This document shows, piece by piece, positions 1 to 6,605 of a stretch of 36,771 bases of DNA (positions are counted from its first letter, which is position 1; every line of letters starts with the position of its first letter). Both the position numbers and the translations under genes were made by a program. Where the stretch lies: NCBI GenBank assembly GCA_910587755.1, contig CAJUNZ010000022.1, forward strand, positions 259 through 37,029, written 5' to 3'. This DNA is from an uncultured Acetatifactor sp. (GTDB lineage: Bacteria > Bacillota > Clostridia > Lachnospirales > Lachnospiraceae). The notes below the pieces were generated by a model. It did no database searches and was not told the DNA's origin. It saw only the letters and a list, made by a program, of their open reading frames with translations.

Positions 1-303
1 GAGCAGAAGGGAGAGTTTCTCTGTTCCCTCCGGGTGGAGTCCCTGGAATATGACCCCCCCGGGAAAGTGGAGATTGAGGACCGGACCCGGTATATCACAG
101 CCGGTCCCCTGGGCCTGGAGGACGTGGAGGAGATGCTGGTTTTTCTTCCCGGATACCCCACGGAGGATCTGCCGGAGGCGGTTTTTGACTGGATCAGGGG
201 CGCCAGGGAGTTTTGGGACGGCGCCAGGCCGGAGAAGCTGCCTTTTTACGTGCTGTACAATGGCAGCACCCAGGAGGCATTTTATTCTGAGACGCAGCAG
301 TGA
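1..303 (+). CDS. 3' end of an unrecognised protein gene
   Basis: The frame is open from base 1 and ends in TGA at 301-303, giving the last 100 residues of a protein whose start lies outside the window. It is acidic and soluble-looking, with no membrane segment or motif I can name; Trp and Phe residues are scattered near the C-terminus. A GTG at 34 could act as a start but has no convincing ribosome binding site, so continuation from upstream is more likely. The convergent channel gene ends only 20 bases away and no terminator lies between them. I do not recognise the family. Confidence 0.6.
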   Translation, partial: EQKGEFLCSLRVESLEYDPPGKVEIEDRTRYITAGPLGLEDVEEMLVFLPGYPTEDLPEAVFDWIRGAREFWDGARPEKLPFYVLYNGSTQEAFYSETQQ

Positions 304-323
304 CAGGAGCCGGGCTTTTCCGA

Positions 324-1913
324 TTAAGATGTTCCAGGGTCAAGTTCAAGGGAAATGTTTCCCATCAGTTCCCAGGCGGCATCCCTTTCCAGCCGCTGTT
401 CCGGAGTCAAATTTTCATATTCGCATAACATGGGATGCTCTCTTTTGGCATCATTGCGGACACAGCCATAGTTCCAGTTGTAAAAGATATAGAAACGCAG
501 CCAGCGCATGTGGTCCAGCTTACGGTAAGTTTCCCTTATTGAGTTGGATGTTTTGGTTATACAGTATCTGTCATAAGCCCGCTTTACCGTGGAAGGGGTC
601 AGCTTTGTGATGGTTTCGTCATCCAGGAGAATTCTCGTTTTCATCAGGAGATGATCTGCAGCAGCAATTTTGGACTGACGGTGAAGATCATCCAGTTCGT
701 TCCAGCTGAGTGTAGGATAAGAGACTGACCTGCGGAAAATCTCATTGATCGTCACCGCCGCCTGATTCAGTTCTGTTCGGATGATCTGCTGTGGTGTGTA
801 AATATCTTCGTTAGTGCCGAAAAAGGAGACGCCCGGTGCTTTCCGGCTGCTTCGCAGGTCAATGCGGCCGGATAGTTTATAATATTTGTTTAAGATCCAG
901 AATATACTCCAGCCATTCTGTTCATCATCCACACAGATGATAATGCGGTCAGCCCGTTCCAGGAGAGAATGATTTTCCTCCCAGGTATCTTCATGGAAAA
1001 TCAGGGAGTCCCCTGTCAGGGATTCCTTGTTCAGGGAGAACAGCTGGTTCAGGTGAGGGTGTACGGTAAGAAAATTTCCGACACCGCCGAAGATATGATA
1101 GGCTACATGCTGTTCTATGGACAGGACATTGGTCAGAATGGCCCGCTCCAGGATGCTGTTCCCATAATTTCCGAAACCGATGATGACAATTGTGTTCTCG
1201 TGGCGGCACAGGGGCTTGGAACGCCAATATTGCCTGGCACAGCACTCATAACTGTGGAAAAAGTTGATGTTGCCGGAGAGCTTGTCCTGCCCGTTAGTGG
1301 TTCGAGCATAGACTTCTACTGGTAGTTCATGTAGGTTGACTGCTCTGCTGTTGACACCGATATCATTTTCTTTCATTAGAAATACCTTGCATTTTGTGCC
1401 GGTATTCTTCTTTTTTGCCACGATACGGTTTGGTGAAATGCTTAAATAGAGGCAGGGATAGTTTGGGGTTTCACCCTGACTGCCTTTTTTCTCCCCATAG
1501 ATGATCAGGGCATCAGGATCTTCCTTGTGGATATTTGCGGCAAGGGTATTGGACTCCACGCCGCAGTCTGCAAAGTAATACCAGTTTTTGTGTCGCTGCA
1601 GGCCAAGCATGAACAGGGGCAGTCCTTCGTTAGTGACAAAGGATACCACACCTCCAAGTAATGTGACCATAATGCCGGCGGAAGAGAGCAGAAAGATCAG
1701 CCCCACCATATGCCCCAGCGGCGTTACCGGTATTAAATCGCCATACCCCACAGTGGTCAGGGTCACTAAGGAATACCATAATGCATCGCCGAATGTCTGG
1801 ATGGTCGCATTGCTGTCGGAGGATTCTGAACAGTATAAAAGGGCTACCAGGCATATATAAGTCAACATTATAATTGTTATTAGGCAAATGTAAATATTCT
1901 TTTTCTTTTTCAT
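324..1913 (-). CDS. Two-TM potassium channel with RCK-like domain and C-terminal RyR-like domain
   Basis: Membrane K+ channel subunit of about 529 residues. Seen: a hydrophobic segment near residues 6-28, a pore loop with the selectivity filter TVGYGD at about 54-59, and a second hydrophobic segment at about 67-93. The cytoplasmic part holds two Rossmann-like stretches, one near 110-143 and one starting VIIGFGNYG near 243, as in RCK/TrkA-N gating domains. The last ~55 residues (about 464-517) have an LDHMRW...NYGCVRND...HPML...LTPEQRLERD pattern that resembles the bacterial RyR domain. Family knowledge: RCK domains gate channels through ligands or nucleotides, and RyR-type domains occur in predicted nucleotide-signalling and conflict proteins. 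I chose ATG at 1913; an in-frame GTG at 1922 adds three residues and neither has a strong Shine-Dalgarno. The gene is AT-richer than its neighbours, which fits an acquired gene beside an integrase. Its ligand is unknown. Confidence 0.85.
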   Translation of the reverse strand: MKKKKNIYICLITIIMLTYICLVALLYCSESSDSNATIQTFGDALWYSLVTLTTVGYGDLIPVTPLGHMVGLIFLLSSAGIMVTLLGGVVSFVTNEGLPLFMLGLQRHKNWYYFADCGVESNTLAANIHKEDPDALIIYGEKKGSQGETPNYPCLYLSISPNRIVAKKKNTGTKCKVFLMKENDIGVNSRAVNLHELPVEVYARTTNGQDKLSGNINFFHSYECCARQYWRSKPLCRHENTIVIIGFGNYGNSILERAILTNVLSIEQHVAYHIFGGVGNFLTVHPHLNQLFSLNKESLTGDSLIFHEDTWEENHSLLERADRIIICVDDEQNGWSIFWILNKYYKLSGRIDLRSSRKAPGVSFFGTNEDIYTPQQIIRTELNQAAVTINEIFRRSVSYPTLSWNELDDLHRQSKIAAADHLLMKTRILLDDETITKLTPSTVKRAYDRYCITKTSNSIRETYRKLDHMRWLRFYIFYNWNYGCVRNDAKREHPMLCEYENLTPEQRLERDAAWELMGNISLELDPGTS

Positions 1914-1943
1914 GCTATCCACTTTCTTTCGATTATATTGTTA

Positions 1944-1972
1944 ATATTAATATCAACAGTCGGAAAAGTCAA
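1944..1972 (-). promoter_or_regulatory. Candidate promoter of the channel gene
   Basis: On the minus strand TTGACT (1972-1967) is followed after 17 bases by TAATAT (1949-1944), about 30 bases before the channel start. The -10 lies inside a perfect AT palindrome, TTAATATTAA (1941-1950), that could also bind a regulator. The call rests on sequence match only. Confidence 0.45.
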
Positions 1973-2032
1973 TCCTGAGGGAAAGGGGGTTCTAACCTAT
2001 TTTCGATGACATCCTGGGTAAAGATCTTCAGA

Positions 2033-2066
2033 GAGGCATTTTCCCCAGGGAAAATGCCTCTTTTTT
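2033..2066 (+). terminator. Strong intrinsic terminator without an adjacent plus-strand gene
   Basis: A perfect 13-bp stem (GAGGCATTTTCCC at 2033-2045 with its complement at 2048-2060), a 2-base loop and TTTTTT at 2061-2066 make a textbook plus-strand terminator. The genes on both sides run on the minus strand, so the gene it served is not obvious; it may have ended an operon later split by insertion of the channel gene. The minus-strand side has no U-tract. Confidence 0.7.
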
Positions 2067-2102
2067 GGTCGCTCTATATTCTGTCAGAAGAAGTCGTCCG
2101 GG

Positions 2103-2132
2103 GAATCTACCGGCGCCTGCCCCGGTAGATTC
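2103..2132. repeat. 11-bp inverted repeat behind the integrase gene
   Basis: GAATCTACCGG (2103-2113) and its exact complement (2122-2132) are separated by 8 bases and lie 17 bases beyond the integrase stop codon. There is no T-run on the minus strand, so it is a weak terminator at best. The place beside the 3' end of an integrase also suits a recombination or attachment site, but no second copy was found in the window. Confidence 0.4.
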
Positions 2133-2149
2133 TGCTGTTTTCCCGCTGG

Positions 2150-3277
2150 CTAGGGGGTGCTGAAAAGAGTGGAGAAGCGGTTCATATTTTCAGTCTTCAG
2201 GGCCATGGAGGGATGGACATACCGGTTCATGGTGATGGATACGCTGGCATGTCCCAGAATCTCGCTGAGACTTTTTATGTCAAACCCCAGTTCAATGCAT
2301 CTGGTGGCAAAAGTATGCCTTGTGGCATGGAAATTGGCGTCCTGGATGTTGCAGGCCGAAAGGATTTTCTTAAATCGGTTCTGCATGGTTCTGGGCTCCA
2401 GATACCGTCTGGCGTCCCCGGTGAGAAGGAAGGTTCCCGAGGTGTGGAAATCTTCCAGAAAGCTCATGATGGGTTCCGGCAGGGGAATGGTGCGGACAGA
2501 GCAGGCGCTTTTGGGCTTGAGGATTTTCACTTCGGTGCGCCCGCCTTCTGAGGCATTCACCCGGACCCGCTGCATGGTCTTGCACACATGCATTTTGCAC
2601 TCTGAAAGACTGATGTCATCCCAGCTCATAGCGCAGAGTTCTCCCACGCGGATTCCTGTGTAAAGGCATACCAGAATGCCCAGGGCCGTAAGGTCCAGGT
2701 TGGCCTGCAGGTACTGCAACAGTGTTTCCTCTTCCTCCAGACTGAACACCCGGATATCTCCCTGTTCCCGCTTCAGGTCGATACAGTCAGAGGTAAAGAC
2801 CACTCTGTGATCGTTTCTGAGGGCATAGACCCGGATGCTGTTCATGGTGGACAGGACTTCCGCCACGGTTGCCGGGGAGAGACCCTGCTGCTTTGAGCCC
2901 CCGGTGGAGAGCAGGAGATTCATAAAGTCTGTCACCTGCTGGTTGGTGATCTCGGACAGTTCCGCATCCCCCAGCTCTGGATAGATATAGAGGCTCAGTA
3001 TGTCCTTATATTTGTTTATGGAAGATTCTTTCAGTGTCACAGCCGCTTCCTCCAGCCATCTGTTCCCCATCTCCCGGACTTTCCCCGCATTTTGTGCGGC
3101 GGCAAGGTTCCGCTCTTCCAGTTCTTTTTTGATGGCATCCAGTTTTTCTTTCACTTCACGGTAGCTTTTTCCGTACACCGTGCCGTACCGGGCTTTTCCG
3201 TCCACCCGTTCCCTGATGTAGCGCCCTTCCCAGCGCCCGTCTTTTCTCTTGTAAATGTTTTCGCCTTTCCTCGGCAT
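2150..3277 (-). CDS. Tyrosine-type site-specific integrase
   Basis: A 375-residue phage or ICE-type tyrosine recombinase that would cut and join DNA at attachment sites. Seen: an N-terminal arm-type DNA-binding region (MPRKGENIYKRKDGRWEGR), a SAM-like core-binding region around 70-165, and a catalytic domain with Arg in TGIRVGEL, HATRHTFATR (His-x-x-Arg), the second His in LGHAS and the nucleophile Tyr in NRYVH. All key residues are present and the length is normal for the family. The start at 3277 is set by GGAGGT eight bases upstream; the frame stays open further upstream but without support. No excisionase or relaxase is next to it and no tRNA is adjacent, so the rest of the element may be gone. 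It could be active. Confidence 0.93.
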   Translation of the reverse strand: MPRKGENIYKRKDGRWEGRYIRERVDGKARYGTVYGKSYREVKEKLDAIKKELEERNLAAAQNAGKVREMGNRWLEEAAVTLKESSINKYKDILSLYIYPELGDAELSEITNQQVTDFMNLLLSTGGSKQQGLSPATVAEVLSTMNSIRVYALRNDHRVVFTSDCIDLKREQGDIRVFSLEEEETLLQYLQANLDLTALGILVCLYTGIRVGELCAMSWDDISLSECKMHVCKTMQRVRVNASEGGRTEVKILKPKSACSVRTIPLPEPIMSFLEDFHTSGTFLLTGDARRYLEPRTMQNRFKKILSACNIQDANFHATRHTFATRCIELGFDIKSLSEILGHASVSITMNRYVHPSMALKTENMNRFSTLFSTP

Positions 3278-3407
3278 GCTTTTGTACCTCCGCTTTGACG
3301 TGCTTAGGAATGCCTCTCTGAGGACATTGAACCGGCATGTGGAGACAGAGGAAATAAGGGTACCGGCACAGCCCGCAAAAAGCGGCATCCTATTGTCAGT
3401 ATCCCTT

Positions 3408-3447
3408 ATATTTTGTTATATTTTGTCATATTTTGTCAAATTTTGGT
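3408..3447 (-). repeat. Four tandem 10-bp repeats upstream of the integrase
   Basis: Plus-strand units ATATTTTGTT, ATATTTTGTC, ATATTTTGTC and AAATTTTGGT follow one another at exactly one helical turn. On the integrase strand they read as TGACAAAATA-like units and supply several TTGACA-like hexamers, about 130 bases before the integrase start. They are good candidates for arm-type binding sites of the integrase or an excisionase, or for promoter-proximal operators. Confidence 0.6.
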
Positions 3448-3481
3448 ATGTCCTGCTGACAAGCCGTGGGAATTGGAGGGA

Positions 3482-3520
3482 CAGTTCTGGGAGCCTGCCC
3501 GGGCAGACTCCTCAGGACTG
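3482..3520. repeat. Imperfect 39-bp palindrome
   Basis: CAGTTCTG at 3482-3489 pairs with CAGGACTG at 3513-3520 (one G-T pair) around a perfect CTGCCCGGGCAG core at 3495-3506. It lies 51 bases past the stop codon of the DUF2461 gene (minus strand). No T-run follows, so it may be a mRNA 3'-end hairpin or a protein site rather than a true intrinsic terminator. Confidence 0.4.
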
Positions 3521-3570
3521 TTGGAATAGAAATAGATATCAGAGAAAAGCAGTGGGGGGATCGGAGCAGC

Positions 3571-4254
3571 TCACCGTGTGGGCATCTGAAAGCCCTCCAG
3601 AGCCCTGTTCAGATAATCGTTGAAGGGTTTCATTTTCTCAAAGAGGAGGGCAGCTTTGTCCAGAAAGCCCTGCGGGTCCAGCAGCTCCTGGTCTTTGAGG
3701 GGAAATTCCAGGTACCAGCTTTTGTGTTTCAGGTATTGGGCCTGGGGATGGTCTTTTTCGTAGCCCCTGGGTACGTTTTTCAGAGCGGTGCCCTTTACGG
3801 TAAAGCAGGCTGCAAATTCTTTCTCGTGGATGATCCGGTTCCACTCTTCCGGATTTTGTGAAAGATAGTTCCGCACCATGCTCACCGCGTCCTGGAACAT
3901 GTCTGCAAAGAGACCCCCTCCCAGGAAGGACTGATCCCCTGGTTTTATCATAATATAATAGCCTGTGGGAATGGGCAGTTTTCCCTTGGAGGAGATATGG
4001 GCGCGGAAAGCGGGATTGTAGGGAGATTTGTCATGGCTGAAACGGGTATCGCGCACCAGCTTAAAGGTGAGATCCCCGGGGTTCAGGTGAAGCACACTGT
4101 TGTCAAAGCGTCCGATCCGCAGGATCATTTCCTGTAGAAGGGCTTCAAATTCGCCGCAGGCTGCTTTATATTCTCCTTTATGTTCATGGTACCATTCTCT
4201 CTCGTTATGGGTTCTCAGCCCCTCCAGGTAGTCCAGTATGATCTGTGTATTCAT
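3571..4254 (-). CDS. DUF2461 family protein
   Basis: A 227-residue cytoplasmic protein of the DUF2461 (TIGR02453-like) family, whose biochemical role is not established. Seen: the family hallmarks FKLVRDTRFSHDKSPYNP at about 64-81, GYYIMIKPGDQSFLGGGLF near 98-116, and a C-terminal RGYEKDHP / LKHKSWYL block. Length is normal for the family. Start at 4254 is supported by AAAGGAGA. It lies 35 bases behind the sigma factor gene on the same strand, so the two are probably co-transcribed; the pairing does not tell what it does. Confidence 0.9.
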   Translation of the reverse strand: MNTQIILDYLEGLRTHNEREWYHEHKGEYKAACGEFEALLQEMILRIGRFDNSVLHLNPGDLTFKLVRDTRFSHDKSPYNPAFRAHISSKGKLPIPTGYYIMIKPGDQSFLGGGLFADMFQDAVSMVRNYLSQNPEEWNRIIHEKEFAACFTVKGTALKNVPRGYEKDHPQAQYLKHKSWYLEFPLKDQELLDPQGFLDKAALLFEKMKPFNDYLNRALEGFQMPTR

Positions 4255-4289
4255 GGCTGTATTCTCCTTTCCGCCCAGGCGGGCATTTG

Positions 4290-5141
4290 TCAGGCATTTT
4301 TGACAGCGGCCGCAGCGGGCGAATCCAGAAATTTTCTGATATATTCTTTCAGGCGCTCCGGCGTCTGGTACATTTTGCAGAAAGAAAACTGCTGTGACAG
4401 CCCGTCAATTTCCTCCATGGCGCCCTTTATTTCCCTGAGCTGCTCCATATCCGGACTGGAGGCGGAGGTATAATCCAACTGTGCAGGGTCCAGACGGTGG
4501 CTGCGGATGGCGTAATTTATCCTGTCACGGCACCGGCATTTTCCGCTGCCGTACTCGCCGCAGTAGGCGGACAGGAACTGGGCCATTTTTCCCCGCACTC
4601 GGGAAAGTCTCTGGCGGTATGCCTCCGGGGTGATTCCCAGGATCTCCCCGGCCATGCGGCTGTCGGCTTTAAACATGGTTCCCAGGACAAAGATGCAGCG
4701 GCTCTCGGGGTCCAAGCACTGGAGCATTACATTGGTACAGGAAAGTTTCAGCTCCTCAGCCAGCACGGACTGTTCCACATTCTGGGACAGGTCGGGTATG
4801 TTCTGCAGATCCGCGTTCTCTATGTCATTTCCATAGAATTCAAAGTTCAGCGGGGCATGGGCGAACATGTGCTTTTTGTAGTTTTTCAGGTGGTTCACGG
4901 CCACACGGAAGGCCCATGTGGTGAAGGCGCTTTCTTGCCGGAAAGAGGGAAGGCCTGAGAGGATTTTCATCAGAATCTCCTGCGCGGCGTCTTCCGCGTC
5001 GGCAAAGGTCCCCAGCATGCGCAGGGAGAGGCTGAAGGCCATGTCCTGTACGCCGGCGATGACAGCTTCCAGAGCGTCCCTGTCCCCTGCTGCGGCTCTG
5101 TCGGCCAGGGCGTTTAAATCTTCATTGGTGTTTTTGCTCAT
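4290..5141 (-). CDS. ECF-like RNA polymerase sigma factor with Cys-containing C-terminal extension
   Basis: A 283-residue sigma-70 family factor. Seen: region 2 at about 25-92 (LGTFADAEDAAQEILMKI, then the TTWAFRVAVNHLKNYKK promoter-melting segment), region 4 at about 135-185 with a helix-turn-helix (MAGEILGITPEAYRQRLSRVR), and an extra ~95-residue tail. The tail starts with CGEYGSGKCRCRDRI, whose three cysteines could bind a metal or sense redox state; this is inference. Typical ECF factors are ~170-200 residues, so the extension is notable. AGGAGG upstream fixes the start at 5141. No anti-sigma gene is adjacent, so the tail may take over that control. Confidence 0.88.
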   Translation of the reverse strand: MSKNTNEDLNALADRAAAGDRDALEAVIAGVQDMAFSLSLRMLGTFADAEDAAQEILMKILSGLPSFRQESAFTTWAFRVAVNHLKNYKKHMFAHAPLNFEFYGNDIENADLQNIPDLSQNVEQSVLAEELKLSCTNVMLQCLDPESRCIFVLGTMFKADSRMAGEILGITPEAYRQRLSRVRGKMAQFLSAYCGEYGSGKCRCRDRINYAIRSHRLDPAQLDYTSASSPDMEQLREIKGAMEEIDGLSQQFSFCKMYQTPERLKEYIRKFLDSPAAAAVKNA

Positions 5142-5177
5142 AAAATTATTCCTCCTGTCATAAGCAGTGTCTCTGTA

Positions 5178-5206
5178 TTAGACAACTTTTCCCCGCCCCT
5201 GTGACA
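5178..5206 (-). promoter_or_regulatory. Candidate ECF-type promoter upstream of the sigma gene
   Basis: On the minus strand TGTCAC (5206-5201) and GTCTAA (5183-5178) are 17 bases apart, 37 bases before the sigma start. The GTC-containing -10 is of ECF kind rather than housekeeping and suggests autoregulation. An AT-rich 8-bp hairpin (CAGAAAAA, 5205-5212, with TTTTTCTG, 5217-5224) overlaps the -35 side. The remainder of the 337-base gap 5142-5478 holds only the divergent promoter listed next. Confidence 0.42.
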
Positions 5207-5346
5207 GAAAAATTGTTTTTTCTGCAGGGACATTTTTATTATATCTCATTCAGGAGAGGGATATCAAGAAAGGAACACAAATTGTATGTATACAAAGGGG
5301 AAGAAGAGATATAATCTGACTTTTATGACATTTTAGGAAAAGTAGA

Positions 5347-5387
5347 TTGACAGTTGTGCAGTATTATAGTATGGTTATATTATAGTA
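5347..5387 (+). promoter_or_regulatory. Candidate promoter with a duplicated operator-like decamer
   Basis: TTGACA (5347-5352), 17-base spacer, TATGGT (5370-5375). The decamer TATTATAGTA occurs twice, at 5362-5371 and 5378-5387, bracketing the -10. The placing suggests a regulator site. The downstream gene has been disrupted by an IS remnant, so the promoter now faces a 41-codon frame and the chimeric kinase. Confidence 0.42.
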
Positions 5388-5478
5388 CAAATTAAGGAGT
5401 GATTATTTACATAGTTTCTTCTGCAGGATGTCGTTATATCATGTAAAAGTATCTGCTGTGTGCGCAGGGAGGACGGTC

Positions 5479-5604
5479 ATGCTGAGTGTGGATCAGAGGA
5501 GAATTGTGGACGGGGAGATCACAAAGGAATTTCTGCGGGTGAACCGGGAAAGGGTGGATGGAATCATTGCAGAGTTTGGCAGACAGGCAGCGGGGGAGGG
5601 GTGA
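5479..5604 (+). CDS. Short 41-codon frame, likely the 5' stub of a lost gene
   Basis: ATG at 5479 is preceded by GGGAGG at good spacing and by the promoter at 5347, and the frame (beginning MLSVDQRRIVDGEITKEF) ends in TGA at 5602-5604. Charged residue use looks like real coding sequence. It stops about 40 bases before the IS remnant, so it may be what remains of a gene truncated by IS activity. I do not recognise the family. Confidence 0.35.
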   Translation: MLSVDQRRIVDGEITKEFLRVNRERVDGIIAEFGRQAAGEG

Positions 5605-5640
5605 ACCGGGGCCCCAGACGGCAGGCTTTTCTGCGGATGA

Positions 5641-5777
5641 AGTGGTATACTAAAACTGGACACGGAGGGGGTAGAAATTGGACAGGGTACATGATAAGAT
5701 GAAACGGTTTACCAATGAGTTACACCAGGGAAGAACGGCTGGACATCGGCAAACAAATTTACAACAATGAGATGTCC
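5641..5777 (+). mobile_element. Left-end remnant of an insertion sequence with the start of its transposase gene
   Basis: The stretch with TATACTAAAACTGGACACGG looks like the left end of an IS, followed by a leader and the codons MSYTREERLDIGKQIYNNEM at 5715-5774. That N-terminus is, from memory, the typical start of a helix-turn-helix transposase OrfA in Lachnospiraceae IS elements. The expected continuation of the HTH is absent; the frame changes into a histidine kinase. No right end was found. The IS family is not certain. Confidence 0.5.
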
Positions 5778-6485
5778 GTTCAGCTTCGGGAGAAGGAGGA
5801 GAGGGAAAAAAGACAGCAGCAGAGCAAAAATGAGCTGATCACTAATGTCTCCCATGATCTGCGCAGTCCTCTTACCTCGATTATCGGCTATGTGGAACTG
5901 CTGAAGGAGACAGGGCCGAAAGACAGGCAGCGCTTTGCTGAATACATTGAAGTGGTAGAACGGCGCCTGACTGGGCTGAACGGGCTGATCAACGAACTGT
6001 TTGAATATACAAAGCTGAACTCCGCTGACCGACTACCGGACATGGAGAAAAGGGATGTGTTGGAACTGCTGCGGCATATCCTTTATGAATACAAAATTCT
6101 GATGGAAGCGGAGGGCCTGACGCTTTCCTGGCAACTGGGGGCGGAAAGCCACGCCGCCCATATTATTACACAGCAGATGGTACGGGTATTTCAGAATTTA
6201 CTGGAAAATGCCCGCAGATACGCCGATCATTCCGCTCCGGTAACCGTGACGGCACAGGATGAGGGCCAGCTCCACATCTGTATCACGAACCGGTTGACGG
6301 ATGCATGCGGCATTGAGCCGGACCGGATCTTTGAACGTTTCTACTGCGGAGACCGGGCCAGAAGCACTCCGCAAAGCTCCGGACTGGGGCTTGCCATTGT
6401 AAAGCGCATCGTGGAACTCCACGGGGGAGAGGTCAATGCATCGTTACAGGGACAGGAGCTGTCCATCCATCTGTTTCTTAAATAA
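5715..6485 (+). CDS. Histidine kinase core fused in frame to a transposase N-terminus
   Basis: A 256-residue frame. Residues 1-20 look like the start of an IS transposase. From about residue 22 it becomes a sensor histidine kinase: HisKA with H-box NVSHDLRSPLT (His near 47), N-box LLENARRY, and a G-box region IFERFYCGD...SSGLGLAIVKRI. Dimerisation and ATP-binding parts look complete and resemble VanS-type kinases. The membrane segments and sensor domain that normally precede HisKA are missing, so any product would be cytosolic and uncoupled from an outside signal. No response regulator gene precedes it. Whether the chimera is made depends on the IS leader, where no strong ribosome binding site is visible. 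It is most likely a truncated gene, perhaps still expressed. Confidence 0.82.
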   Translation: MSYTREERLDIGKQIYNNEMSVQLREKEEREKRQQQSKNELITNVSHDLRSPLTSIIGYVELLKETGPKDRQRFAEYIEVVERRLTGLNGLINELFEYTKLNSADRLPDMEKRDVLELLRHILYEYKILMEAEGLTLSWQLGAESHAAHIITQQMVRVFQNLLENARRYADHSAPVTVTAQDEGQLHICITNRLTDACGIEPDRIFERFYCGDRARSTPQSSGLGLAIVKRIVELHGGEVNASLQGQELSIHLFLK

Positions 6486-6510
6486 AAGAACACCACAGAT
6501 CAGGTTCCAG

Positions 6511-6539
6511 TTGTGCGGCCGATAAAATATTGGTATAAT
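6511..6539 (+). promoter_or_regulatory. Promoter of the AAA/PD-(D/E)XK gene
   Basis: TTGTGC (6511-6516), 17 bases, then TATAAT (6534-6539) with an extended -10 TGG just before it. It lies about 66 bases upstream of the start at 6606 and gives a leader with a strong GGAGGT site. Confidence 0.6.
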
Positions 6540-6605
6540 GTTTACATCCCGTAGCAGGGAAGCAGAAGTCTAGCAAGCGCCTGGTGAAAGCGCAGGAGGT
6601 GCCAA

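Noticed and set aside
5460..5702. 80-codon frame over the IS left end
   Set aside because: Gly/Arg-rich composition typical of an off-frame read; the 41-codon frame at 5479 has the ribosome site.
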